Origin: an uncultured Paracoccaceae bacterium
GTDB taxonomy: Bacteria > Pseudomonadota > Alphaproteobacteria > Rhodobacterales > Rhodobacteraceae
DNA: 64,000 nucleotides
Direction: 5' to 3'
Assembly: GCA_947489325.1 (NCBI GenBank)
Contig: CANLDA010000013.1
Span: 1 to 64,000, forward strand
Positions 53,837 to 62,136 of this stretch are shown in pieces; the stretch's first letter is position 1, and each line of letters starts with the position of its first letter. The translations under genes were made by a program, and so were the position numbers. The notes below the pieces were generated by a model that was not told where the DNA came from, searched no databases, and was given only the letters and a program-made list of their open reading frames with translations.

Positions 53837-54202
53837 TTGTCTACCCTTCGAGAGATATAAGGAATTGTGCCGAGTTTAACAGATGAATCAAGCGCCATCT
53901 TACCCTTGCGACTGTATGAAGGTGCGGTTTGACGGTAGGTTTGCAGCATCGAGCCGCGCCTCCACAGTGTCGAGTTGGTCAATCTGGGAGAAGACTGCTG
54001 TTGAGCACTCACTCAAAAACGATTGTACAAATTACGAGGTTCAACCCCTTCGACAAGGTGCTATGTAGCAATTTTGTCGGACTAAAAACCTATTCTGTAA
54101 ACACAGTCAGCCAACAACGTGGTGCTGGAAGAGTATAAAGAATAGCGAAAGCCGATTTTCCTTTAAATTGCGGCATGCTGTACGCTGGACTCATACCGAC
54201 CG
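53837..54202. other. Intergenic region upstream of the three-gene operon
   Basis: About 365 bases with the operon's promoter and the end of the small gene at 54203. The short ORFs here have no good start or composition. No RNA gene recognised. Confidence 0.45.
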
Positions 54203-54406
54203 TTAGCCGCGATTTGCACCAAGGTCCGGTCCTGCCTGTTGCTCTGGGCAGATTGTCGATCGAAGCAGGCCGTCTTCGTGCAGCGCGGCCTGCGTGTCGC
54301 CGTTATCCCACAAATAAAGTAGGCCGATTTCGACGCCTGTTTTGATGCACGTAATGCGGCCGATGGCTTCGGCTGTTGTGCGACCACTCTCAAATTCGGG
54401 CAACAC
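54203..54406 (-). CDS. Small protein of unknown function after the Xre regulator
   Basis: 67 residues from a GTG that shares bases with the stop of the regulator gene (TAGTG), so it is translationally coupled. The sequence MLPEFESGRTTAEAIGRITCIKTG has no recognised motif. Probably a conserved island passenger. Confidence 0.5.
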   Translation of the reverse strand: MLPEFESGRTTAEAIGRITCIKTGVEIGLLYLWDNGDTQAALHEDGLLRSTICPEQQAGPDLGANRG

Positions 54407-54618
54407 TAGCCCCTCTCGTTAAACAATTCCTTGGGAGCGACCTCGAGAGCATGCGCGATCCGCTCTAGAACATCGATCGATGCTGAGAATTTCGCGAGCT
54501 CGATCTCGCTGATATAGCTGCGATCCAGGTCAGCAGCTAAAGCTAATTGTTCTTGGCTTAATCCTCTGGAATTTCTTAGATTCCGGATATTTAACCCTAC
54601 CTGTTCCCTCAGTTTCAT
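54406..54618 (-). CDS. Xre-family transcriptional regulator
   Basis: 70 residues that are nearly all a helix-turn-helix: LNIRNLRNSRGLSQEQLALAADLDRSYISEIELAKF with L-S-Q-E-Q-L-A and Y-I-S-E-I-E. Its small size is typical of phage and ICE regulators. It may control the integrase module or the gene downstream. Confidence 0.82.
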   Translation of the reverse strand: MKLREQVGLNIRNLRNSRGLSQEQLALAADLDRSYISEIELAKFSASIDVLERIAHALEVAPKELFNERG

Positions 54619-54776
54619 GACCTGTATTCGGCCAGATCACAAGAATTGCTCTACGGAATATATTCCACAAAACGCGCGCGAGTGGATCTAATCGCTTGCC
54701 CGCATATGGTGTGCGGGGCGAAGTTGGGCAACAACCATCAATATTATAGTAGTGGAATCGAAAGGCGCTTATTGAT

Positions 54777-55418
54777 ATGTGGCTCAAATCCATCCGATAT
54801 TTGCTTGGCGGGGTCGCCATAAGTGTCGTTTCCAGCTTGGCTCCGCAGGCAGCAAAAGCCTACCAAGTTGATTGCGCCATACTGCTTTGCCTGGCTGGCG
54901 GGTGGCCAGCTTCAGCAGAATGTGCCCATGCTCGTGCGGTTTTCATTAGGCGGATTACGCCTTGGCCTATCGAGCCGCCATTGCAGATCTGGCGGTGTCC
55001 GATGGGTGTTTCTGAGCGGGTGCCTTTGCAAGGCACGGCCCCAAAGATCTGGGAGGCCAGCAACCAAATAGGTCAGACTCTCGGCCAAGTCATTCTGGCA
55101 CAGATGGCTGAAGGCGGTGCCGATATCGACATCAGTGGTTTGGAATTCGATTTCGTGCGCTCGATCCGCGTCTGGGATGTTCGGTACTACAGCCATCGCG
55201 AACGCGGTCGCGACGATGACTGCTCTGAGAGCTACAATATTCGCCTCGGGACCTATGGCACGCAGGGCGAATTCGGATGGCAACGCACGACACCGGCGGC
55301 TGCCCCGCAGTGGGTGCTGCCGTCGCGGCGCTGTTCGTCATCGAATTGGCGACGTGGGGTTGGCGTTGAATGGGAAGATCACGAAGGCAACCATGGATAC
55401 GAGTGGGTGGCCTACTAA
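54777..55418 (+). CDS. Secreted protein of unknown function, conjugative-element type
   Basis: 213 residues with a signal peptide (SIRYLLGGVAISVVSSLAPQAAKA). The mature part begins YQVDCAILLCLAGGWPASAEC, then IRRITPWPIEPPLQIWRCP, motifs I recall from proteins near T4SS loci on Rhodobacterales plasmids. Cysteines suggest disulfides. Probably a periplasmic accessory of transfer. Confidence 0.65.
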   Translation: MWLKSIRYLLGGVAISVVSSLAPQAAKAYQVDCAILLCLAGGWPASAECAHARAVFIRRITPWPIEPPLQIWRCPMGVSERVPLQGTAPKIWEASNQIGQTLGQVILAQMAEGGADIDISGLEFDFVRSIRVWDVRYYSHRERGRDDDCSESYNIRLGTYGTQGEFGWQRTTPAAAPQWVLPSRRCSSSNWRRGVGVEWEDHEGNHGYEWVAY

Positions 55419-55420
55419 GG

Positions 55421-55735
55421 CTATTCCCCGATATCCTTCATGCGTTCCGATATATCGCCCGCAATACGCTCGTATAGGGCGGCTTGCTTGTCTCTGGGTG
55501 AGCCCGGTTGAGGGCTTCTCCGTCGGATTCGTTTGGCGAGCCAGAATAGCATTCGGGCTGCGGGGTCGCTGATGTTTTCCGGGACTGGCGCGGGGTAGTT
55601 TTCTTCAAGGACGGCAACGACCTCAGCGTTCATGCTACGGTGGTTGCTCTCGGCTGCAAGCCGTATCCGGTCACGAAGGCCATCTGGCAATCGTACGATG
55701 AACTTATCCTGATTTTGAGCGCTTTGTTCTGACAT
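55421..55735 (-). CDS. Arc-family DNA-binding protein
   Basis: About 104 residues from the ATG at 55735. KFIVRLPDGLRDRIRLAAESNHRSMNAEVVAVLEENY (given as landmarks of residues 10-45) is the ribbon-helix-helix of Arc-like regulators. The longer frame from 55984 is antisense to the divergent gene and not supported. It ends three bases from the stop of the convergent gene at 55418. Confidence 0.7.
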   Translation of the reverse strand: MSEQSAQNQDKFIVRLPDGLRDRIRLAAESNHRSMNAEVVAVLEENYPAPVPENISDPAARMLFWLAKRIRRRSPQPGSPRDKQAALYERIAGDISERMKDIGE

Positions 55736-55737
55736 GG

Positions 55738-55787
55738 TGGCACTGTGCCATAAATATGGATTGACGCAATAGTGGCTAAGTGCCACT
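55738..55787. promoter_or_regulatory. Two palindromes between divergent Arc-like genes
   Basis: TGGCA-CTG-TGCCA (55738-55750) and AGTGGC-TAAGT-GCCACT (55771-55787) share the half-site T/AGTGGC-GCCACT type and lie between the two start codons. They are natural operators for one or both ribbon-helix-helix proteins. Confidence 0.55.
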
Positions 55788-55820
55788 AAAGGGGGTGTAG
55801 TTTCAACCTGGAGGCGTTTC

Positions 55821-56015
55821 ATGAACAGTCGTAAACCAATGCAGCTACGGCTTCCGCAAGAGCTCAAAGAGTGGATCAAGGCGGAGTCAGATCGCAATGG
55901 AAACTCCCAAAATTCAGAAGTGATCTGCGCCATTCGCGCGGCGAAGGACAGACGTTCTGCACCTAGTGCATTTGGGAAAATCACTATGGATCAGTGTGAT
56001 AATGCGCGTTGTTAA
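55821..56015 (+). CDS. Small Arc-like ribbon-helix-helix protein
   Basis: 64 residues, MNSRKPMQLRLPQELKEWIKAESDRNGNSQNSEVICAIRAA, a typical ribbon-helix-helix. It precedes the integrase module and may be an excisionase-like or regulatory factor. Spaced 25 bases before the next gene. Confidence 0.7.
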   Translation: MNSRKPMQLRLPQELKEWIKAESDRNGNSQNSEVICAIRAAKDRRSAPSAFGKITMDQCDNARC

Positions 56016-56039
56016 CAAGGTGAGAGAGGTGCCAATACG

Positions 56040-56231
56040 ATGACCAAAGCAAGTGTACAGACAAAGGCGAAACAGGCAGCCTCGGCCTTCATCCGCGAGG
56101 CACGGGAGGCAGGTTGGCAACGCGCGAAGTTCGAAATCAAGCCTGATGGCAGTGTCATCGTCGATGCCAATATGGTCGCGCCAGAGGCGGCGGACGACTT
56201 TCTCAACAGTGACCTGAGAATGGGCGAATGA
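56040..56231 (+). CDS. Small protein upstream of the integrase
   Basis: 63 residues (MTKASVQTKAKQAASAFIREAREAGWQRAKFEIKPDGSVI..). The ATG follows GAGAGAGGTG, and the stop overlaps the integrase start by four bases. Position suggests a recombination directionality or control factor, but no excisionase motif is clear. Confidence 0.65.
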   Translation: MTKASVQTKAKQAASAFIREAREAGWQRAKFEIKPDGSVIVDANMVAPEAADDFLNSDLRMGE

Positions 56232-57259
56232 CTCGCAAGAGCTTGCCCAAATACGTCTACAATGACCGGGGGTATCTCCGGTTCATCCGGCGTTCGCGCG
56301 GTATCTCGGTCATGATGCACGAGGAAGCGGGCACGCCGGAATTTTGGGATCATTACAATCGCCTGCTGAAAGGAAAACCAGCGCCTGCGCCGGTCAAACG
56401 CAATTTTGAGGCGTTGATCCTTAGCTACTACGAGAGCGACGCCTACAAGAAGCTGAAGCCTCGGACGAGGTCCGATTATCGGCGGTATATCAGCCACATT
56501 CGTGAAATCTGGGCCGACAAAGACCCGGCCAGGATCGAAACCCATCACATTTATGAGTTGCACCGGGCCAATGCGGATCATTGGCGGCAAGCCAACTATC
56601 TTGTCCAGGTCATGGTCGTCTTGATGAATCACGCCCGGTTGATCGGCTTCATCAAGAAAGAGCACGGCAATCCGGCAAAGGGCATACCGCTTTTCAAGCA
56701 GCAGAGCGATGGCTGGGAGCCTTGGCCAGATGATGTTCGCGCCGAGTTCGAAGCACTGGCTTCAAAGAGGGCGCGGCTGGTCTACGAGCTTTGCGTTGGC
56801 ACAGGCCAGCGTATTGGCGATGTCGTGAAGATGAAGTGGGTACACTTTTCCGATGAAGGTTTCGATTTCACGCAGGGAAAAACTGACAAGCCGCTTTGGA
56901 TCCCACTTACCGACCGCCTGCAAGCCCATCTCGACGGGCTTGCACGAACAGACGGCACTGTTGTGACCGACGCCAAGGGTCGACCGGTGAGCTACCGGAT
57001 CGTTGCCGAGGAAATGCGTGCCATCAAAAAGAAGATGAAGAACGAGAAGGCGAGCTACTACAAAACCCACGGGCTCAGGAAAAACGCGACGATCGAGCTC
57101 TATTTGGCAGGATGTGATGACGAGATGGTCAAGGCTGTCACAGGTCACTCAGGCGTTGAGATGCTGAAAAAGTACGGTGGGCCGATCCGGCAAAGAGAGC
57201 TCGCGAAGCGCGCTCAAGAGGCAAGAAATCAAATGGAACGAAGCAAGACCGAAACGTGA
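56228..57259 (+). CDS. int: Tyrosine integrase of the ICE
   Basis: A 343-residue recombinase. The arm-binding/core-binding part is at about residues 55-155 and the catalytic domain follows: Arg in GTGQRIGDVVKM (about 190-201), H-x-L-R in THGLRKNAT (about 280-288), His in TGHSGVEML (about 305-313) and the nucleophilic Tyr in KKYGG (about 315-319). The catalytic set appears complete. The gene ends 68 bases from the 3' end of tRNA-Cys, so this gene probably mediates insertion there. Confidence 0.88.
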   Translation: MTRKSLPKYVYNDRGYLRFIRRSRGISVMMHEEAGTPEFWDHYNRLLKGKPAPAPVKRNFEALILSYYESDAYKKLKPRTRSDYRRYISHIREIWADKDPARIETHHIYELHRANADHWRQANYLVQVMVVLMNHARLIGFIKKEHGNPAKGIPLFKQQSDGWEPWPDDVRAEFEALASKRARLVYELCVGTGQRIGDVVKMKWVHFSDEGFDFTQGKTDKPLWIPLTDRLQAHLDGLARTDGTVVTDAKGRPVSYRIVAEEMRAIKKKMKNEKASYYKTHGLRKNATIELYLAGCDDEMVKAVTGHSGVEMLKKYGGPIRQRELAKRAQEARNQMERSKTET

Positions 57260-57327
57260 AAGTTTCAACGGTTGTTTCAAAAATGGCAGTGAAGGAGAGG
57301 TAGGATGACGCAAGTCATTGATTTTAT

Positions 57328-57401
57328 TGGAGGCGAGTACCGGAATCGAACCGGTGTACACGGATTTGCAATCCGCTGCATAACCACTCTACCAACTCGC
57401 C
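57328..57401 (-). tRNA. tRNA-Cys (GCA)
   Basis: The minus strand folds into a complete tRNA. The acceptor stem is GGCGAGT with ACTCGCC, followed by T and an encoded CCA. The anticodon loop carries GCA (GGATTGCAAATCC), and the T arm is CCGGTTCGATTCCGG. Its 3' end faces the integrase and is the probable attachment site. Without the CCA it is 71 bases long (57331-57401). Confidence 0.92.
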
Positions 57402-57543
57402 GCCGTGTGGAATATTCGGGGCAATAGCTTATCTCAAAACGCTCTGCAAGAGGAGTCTGTCACCTTTTGTGGTCGATGGCGTTGCTCCGCCCTCCGGATT
57501 GTGGCAAGACAGGGCAACCCGACTCTGAACGAACGAGTTTAGC

Positions 57544-58197
57544 ATGACTGATTACACTTCTCGCCGCACCACTATGGTTGATACACAGGTCCGTCCTTCG
57601 GATGTGACCAAATTTCCAATCATTAATGCAATGCTGTCTGTCCCGCGCGAGGCTTTTGTGCCGCAAGCGCAGCGGGAGACAGCTTATGCAGGGGAAAACC
57701 TGCCAGTGGATGAGGGGCGTGTTTTGCTTGAGCCGCGTACTTTGGCGAAGATGCTGGATGCGCTGGACATTCAAAATGATGAGATGGTTCTCGATATCGG
57801 GTGCGGTCTTGGGTATTCCTCAGCGGTGATTGCGCATATTGCCGAAGCTGTGGTTGCAGTAGATGACAATGAAGAGCGCATTGAAGAAGCTCAGCAAATT
57901 CTGTCGGATACTGGTGCAGACAATGTGATTTTGCATCAGGCCGCGCTGAGCGAAGGCGCGGCCGCACATGGTCCTTATGATGCGATCATCCTGCAAGGCG
58001 CTGTTGAGCATTTGCCTGACAGTCTTGTGGCGCAGCTCAAAGAGGGGGGGCGTATTGCGTGCCTTTTCCAAGAGGGCGCGCTGGGTGTTGTCCGTATCGG
58101 ATATCTGTTGGATGGCGAACTGAATTGGCGCTATTCTTTTAATGCAGGTGCACCGGTTCTTCCGGGGTTTGAAAAGCATCACGCCTTTACGTTGTGA
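57544..58197 (+). CDS. pcm: Protein-L-isoaspartate O-methyltransferase family protein
   Basis: A 217-residue SAM-dependent methyltransferase. Motif I is VLDIGCGLGYSSAVIA (about 81-96), with VVAVDDNEER next. The N-terminal part (MVDTQVRPSDVTKFPIINAML and VPREAFVPQ) is that of the Pcm family, which repairs isoaspartyl residues. In the Roseobacter group this gene commonly lies before tolC, as here. It marks the return to conserved chromosome. Confidence 0.8.
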   Translation: MTDYTSRRTTMVDTQVRPSDVTKFPIINAMLSVPREAFVPQAQRETAYAGENLPVDEGRVLLEPRTLAKMLDALDIQNDEMVLDIGCGLGYSSAVIAHIAEAVVAVDDNEERIEEAQQILSDTGADNVILHQAALSEGAAAHGPYDAIILQGAVEHLPDSLVAQLKEGGRIACLFQEGALGVVRIGYLLDGELNWRYSFNAGAPVLPGFEKHHAFTL

Positions 58198-58266
58198 TCT
58201 TTCTGCGACGGGATTGACGCGCCGTCACGTATAGACTGATGTCGGCCGAACAAGGATAAGCAAGAC

Positions 58267-59679
58267 ATGAGTTTCAAGCATAAGATTTTGGCATATTCCA
58301 CCGCATTGGCTTTGGGGCTAATGGCACCTGTTGGCGCGATTGCTGACACGCTTGGGGATGCGCTGGCGAATGCTTATAAACACAGCGGCCTTCTGGATCA
58401 GAACCGAGCGTTGTTGCGCGCAGCAGATGAAGATGTTGCCGCAACCTATGCCTTGTTACGTCCCATCATCAACTGGAGCACGTCTGTCGAGCATAGCTTT
58501 TCGCGTTTTTCGTCAGCGTCGACTTTGGGAATAACAACGCGATCAGATTCAACTACTGCAACCGTGGCCATTGCTGCACAGCTTTTGTTGTATGACGCCG
58601 GGGCATCCCGTTATTCGGTTGAGGCGGCAAAAGAAACCGTGCTTGCCACACGCCAGACGTTGATCAATGTAGAGCAACAAGTTTTGTTGTCGGCTGTTCA
58701 GGCCTTTATGAATGTACGCCGCGATACGGAAATCGTGGCCTTGCGTGAGAACAATCTGCGGCTTTTGTCGCGGGAGTTACAGGCGGCCAAAGACCGCTTT
58801 GAGGTTGGCGAAGTCACCCGTACGGATGTGTCTTTGGCAGAGGCCGCCCTTGCAGGGGCGCGGGCTGAACTGGCGGTTGCGCGCGGCAATTTGGTTGCTT
58901 CGCAGGAATTCTATGGCGCTGCGGTTGGACATAAACCAGGCGCGCTTACACCGCCGTCTCGTTTGCCACAGACTGCCAATTCCGTCGATGCTGCCAAGGC
59001 GCTGGCCGTGACCCGTCATCCGAATCTGGTTGAAATTCAACATTCCATTTCTGCCGCTGAATTCGCGGTGAAACGTGCACGTGCACAGATGAGACCGTCT
59101 GTCAGTCTGAACGGGGCCTTGTCGGCGGTGGAAACGCATGATTCTTCGAACTTCACTCAGGGCGGATCGGTGTCGATTGATTTGACACAGCCAATTTATC
59201 AAGGTGGCCAGTTGTCTGCTTTGCTGCGTCGGGCGATGCATCAGAGAGATGCAACGCGGGCAGGGTTGCATGTCACTCGTCACAATATCGAACAGCAGGT
59301 TGGCACCGCTTGGGCCAACCTTCGGGCAACGCGCGCACAACGCGAAGCCAGTGAACGTCAGATTCGCGCAGCACGGCTGGCATTTCAAGGTGTCCGCGAA
59401 GAAGCCACGTTGGGATCGCGTACCACATTGGATGTTCTCGATGCCGAGCAAACTCTTCTGGATGCCGAGGCAAGTCGAATCACTGCACGCTCTAACGAGT
59501 TTGTTGCCGCCTATACTTTGCTATCGTCGATGGGATTGTTGACCGCAGAGCATTTGAATTTGCAAGTCGAGCAATATGACCCTGCTGCCTATTATAATCA
59601 GGTGAAAAAGGCCCCTGCGATCATCAGCAAGCGCGGAAAACGTCTGGATAAGGTTCTGCGCCGCTTAGGCAAAGAGTAA
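58267..59679 (+). CDS. tolC: TolC-family outer-membrane efflux protein
   Basis: A 470-residue secreted protein with a signal peptide (SFKHKILAYSTALALGLMA..). The two outer-membrane efflux repeats are visible as long coiled-coil stretches (AAKDRFEVGEVTRTDVSLAEAAL and REEATLGSRTTLDVLDAEQTLLDAEA). It forms the outer-membrane tunnel of multidrug or type I export. 69 bases separate it from pcm. Confidence 0.88.
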   Translation: MSFKHKILAYSTALALGLMAPVGAIADTLGDALANAYKHSGLLDQNRALLRAADEDVAATYALLRPIINWSTSVEHSFSRFSSASTLGITTRSDSTTATVAIAAQLLLYDAGASRYSVEAAKETVLATRQTLINVEQQVLLSAVQAFMNVRRDTEIVALRENNLRLLSRELQAAKDRFEVGEVTRTDVSLAEAALAGARAELAVARGNLVASQEFYGAAVGHKPGALTPPSRLPQTANSVDAAKALAVTRHPNLVEIQHSISAAEFAVKRARAQMRPSVSLNGALSAVETHDSSNFTQGGSVSIDLTQPIYQGGQLSALLRRAMHQRDATRAGLHVTRHNIEQQVGTAWANLRATRAQREASERQIRAARLAFQGVREEATLGSRTTLDVLDAEQTLLDAEASRITARSNEFVAAYTLLSSMGLLTAEHLNLQVEQYDPAAYYNQVKKAPAIISKRGKRLDKVLRRLGKE

Positions 59680-59752
59680 GGTATTTTTCCTATCTGTTGT
59701 GCGATGGCCCGGCACGGTTTAGACTTGTGCCGAGGTAAGAGTGGTATTTTCA

Positions 59753-61087
59753 ATGTCTGATCCGGCAAAAAATTCGGAAATCGAAGATGTTCTGTCTTCA
59801 ATCCGTCGACTTGTTTCTGGCAACGGTGGTGGCGCTGCTGGTGGGATGCCTTCGATGCGTCGCGCGGACCCGCCTTTGACACAAAAGGCGACGTCTCAAG
59901 TCCCTGTTGTCCAGGAGTTTGTAGAACAAGAGCCTTTGCCAAAGGTGACGCGAGAGCCTGCGCCCGTGGCAGAACGACTTGTTTTGACACCGTCCTTGCG
60001 TGTGGAAGAACAGGATGACTTTTACGAAGAGATTGCCGAGTCAGCGCCGGAAATGACCGACCAAGACATGCCCGAGACCACCAGTTTAGAGCATGACGTA
60101 AATGACCAAGATGAGGTGGCATCACACGTGGATGATGCAGAGGTCGAGGCCGAAGAGGCCCTAACCACATTCCTGCAAAACGCTGTTTTTGCGCCAGAGA
60201 GCGAAGAGAATACGGCCGATTTGGGTGCGGAAGAAGAAGAGGTATCTGAAACCACAGAAAAAGCGGATCACGCAGAAGACCTCTCTGATGAAGACGATCA
60301 TCCCGAAGAAGCAGCCGATCAGCAATGGCAAGAACCCGAGGTCGAAACAGCGTCTGAGACACCGCATCCTGATGAAGCGCATCACCATGAGCCGCATCAG
60401 GATGACGCTTACGAGACCGACTCTTACAGCGCGGAAGAGCCAGTTGAGGCAGTTTTGTCAGACGCGATTGATAATCTTGATGTGCCCAACGACGTGACGG
60501 CGGAAACACCGCAACAAGACACTGGGCAAGACGCACAAGACGCGGATCAGCCAGACGAAGACCCAACAACCGATGAAATGATGTCAGAGGCGCCCGAAGG
60601 GGACGCTGAAGAGGCGCTTAGCGTGCCAGATGATTTTGCTGAATCAGAGGCGCCAGAGATCGAGGCACGCCTCGAAGGGTGGCGAACATATCAGGCAGAG
60701 GCAGTCGAAACACCCTATGAGCCAGATGAGCCGGGCGACAGCGATTATGCAGGCAGTCCAGTTGAAACGCTGGAATGGCAAGACCATGCGACGGATGATG
60801 ATGACAGCCTGCATGATAACGCACCAGAAGCCGATCTCGCGGATCTGGCGGGTAACCTTCAACACGAGGCTGAGGACATCGCCGAAGCGGTTTATGATCG
60901 TGTAGAGGACGAGCTTGCCGATATAGAGGCAGACACCTTTGTCGACGAGGAAGTGTTGCGCGAAATGGTCAGCGACATTGTGCGTCAAGAACTTCAAGGG
61001 GCTTTGGGCGAACGCATCACACGGAATGTGCGTAAATTGGTGCGCCGTGAAATCCACCGGGCCCTTGCTGCGCATGATCTGGACTAA
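59753..61087 (+). CDS. PopZ-like / DUF2497 acidic protein
   Basis: About 444 residues from the ATG at 59753. Residues 1-30 include EIEDVLSSIRRLVSG, similar to the start of the PopZ/DUF2497 family. The C-terminus LREMVSDIVRQELQGALGERITRNVRKLVRREIHRAL is the oligomerisation region pattern. The long middle (about 320 residues) is very rich in Glu and Asp and is disordered. PopZ organises the cell pole in Caulobacter; the role here is inferred by similarity in pattern only. Confidence 0.65.
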   Translation: MSDPAKNSEIEDVLSSIRRLVSGNGGGAAGGMPSMRRADPPLTQKATSQVPVVQEFVEQEPLPKVTREPAPVAERLVLTPSLRVEEQDDFYEEIAESAPEMTDQDMPETTSLEHDVNDQDEVASHVDDAEVEAEEALTTFLQNAVFAPESEENTADLGAEEEEVSETTEKADHAEDLSDEDDHPEEAADQQWQEPEVETASETPHPDEAHHHEPHQDDAYETDSYSAEEPVEAVLSDAIDNLDVPNDVTAETPQQDTGQDAQDADQPDEDPTTDEMMSEAPEGDAEEALSVPDDFAESEAPEIEARLEGWRTYQAEAVETPYEPDEPGDSDYAGSPVETLEWQDHATDDDDSLHDNAPEADLADLAGNLQHEAEDIAEAVYDRVEDELADIEADTFVDEEVLREMVSDIVRQELQGALGERITRNVRKLVRREIHRALAAHDLD

Positions 61088-61102
61088 TCCAACCGCTCAA
61101 TC

Positions 61103-61672
61103 ATGAATACACCTGCGCATCTTTTGCTGGGCGGAGCCGTTTTTTCGCGGCCCGGTCAAAAGCATCTTCTTATGGCGGCGCTTGCAGGTGCGATTTTGCC
61201 GGACTTGTCGCTTTATCTTATGGCCGGAGTATCCTTGTTCATTTTGGACATCCCTGCGCGGGTGGTCTTTGATGAGCTTTATTTTTCAACCACTTGGCAG
61301 ACCGTTTTTGCCATTGATAATTCATTTGTGATCTGGGGCGCATTGCTGGGGCTTGCCGTTTGGCGCAGAATAGCATGGGCAAAGATGTTGTGCGGGGCAG
61401 CGCTGTTGCATCTGGCATGCGATTTGCCTTTGCATCATGACGATGGGCGTGCACATTTCTGGCCCTTGACCAATTGGGTGTTCGAAAGCCCGCTTAGTTA
61501 TTGGGACAGCGGCCACCACGCCGGGCTAATCGCGCCCGGTGAAGGTGTTATTGGTGCGGGGGCCGCAGTAATCTTGTTTCAGCGTTTCACGGATATCAAG
61601 TTACGGTTGCTGATTACGGTCTTACTGGCAGCGGAGATTTGGGTGATCTGGCAGTGGTTTCGCTTTTTCTGA
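61103..61672 (+). CDS. Membrane protein, metal-dependent-hydrolase-like
   Basis: A 189-residue membrane protein. NTPAHLLLGGAVF at the start, LPDLSLYL, HLACDLPLHHDDGRAHFW and SGHHAGLIAP contain the scattered His and Asp of the YdjM/DUF457-like membrane hydrolase group, sometimes mislabelled as cobalamin biosynthesis. It starts 15 bases after the PopZ-like stop. Confidence 0.65.
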   Translation: MNTPAHLLLGGAVFSRPGQKHLLMAALAGAILPDLSLYLMAGVSLFILDIPARVVFDELYFSTTWQTVFAIDNSFVIWGALLGLAVWRRIAWAKMLCGAALLHLACDLPLHHDDGRAHFWPLTNWVFESPLSYWDSGHHAGLIAPGEGVIGAGAAVILFQRFTDIKLRLLITVLLAAEIWVIWQWFRFF

Positions 61673-61906
61673 GGCCATCAGACGTGCAGTGCAGTCCCGA
61701 CCGGCCATGACAGCACTGTAGGTAGAGACGCAATAGGGCACCCCATAGCTGATGATCGCCTTGAACACATCGGATATCACCAATGTGCCAAACATGGCTC
61801 TGTCGGCATAATTGATAATCGCAAAAAGCGTTCCGACAATCAGGGCAACCTTGGTTGCGCGTCGTCGTACGGATGCCATCATCGCCTCGTGAAGAAATTG
61901 GTTCAT
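61622..61906 (-). CDS. nrtS: NrtS-like nitrate/nitrite transporter
   Basis: 94 residues with two or three hydrophobic segments, RRRATKVALIVGTLFAIINYAD and ISYGVPYCVSTYSAVMA. The pattern matches the short NrtS family. It is convergent with and overlaps the preceding plus-strand gene by 51 bases at the 3' ends. Confidence 0.65.
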   Translation of the reverse strand: MNQFLHEAMMASVRRRATKVALIVGTLFAIINYADRAMFGTLVISDVFKAIISYGVPYCVSTYSAVMAGRDCTARLMASEKAKPLPDHPNLRCQ

Positions 61907-62136
61907 TGCGCGCCCTTTTTTGTCCGTGCCTTCAAAAAGAGGTTCAAACGCCCTAATTTTGCGTAAAGCATGTTAAAAACTTGTGTGCTAGTGCTCTGCA
62001 AAACAACTCTGATGTGTTCACAAAAGCGAGAGCACTGCCAAAACCGGTTTTTCTTCCTATATCCCTTGCAAATCCTCGCGCCAAATGGCACGCGACTATT
62101 CCAGAACCGCCACACGTGAATCCAAGGGGAGCCACC

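Noticed and set aside
53883-54138. Short plus-strand ORFs upstream of the PIN operon
   Set aside because: Composition is not protein-like, no ribosome sites are seen and the frames overlap each other.
54777-55418. Could the secreted protein be an entry-exclusion protein?
   Set aside because: Only the signal peptide and cysteines point that way; the position away from the virB operon gives no support, so it was left as unknown.
61903-62115. A 70-residue minus-strand ORF between nrtS and ilvD
   Set aside because: It overlaps the ilvD upstream region, has basic low-complexity composition and no ribosome site.
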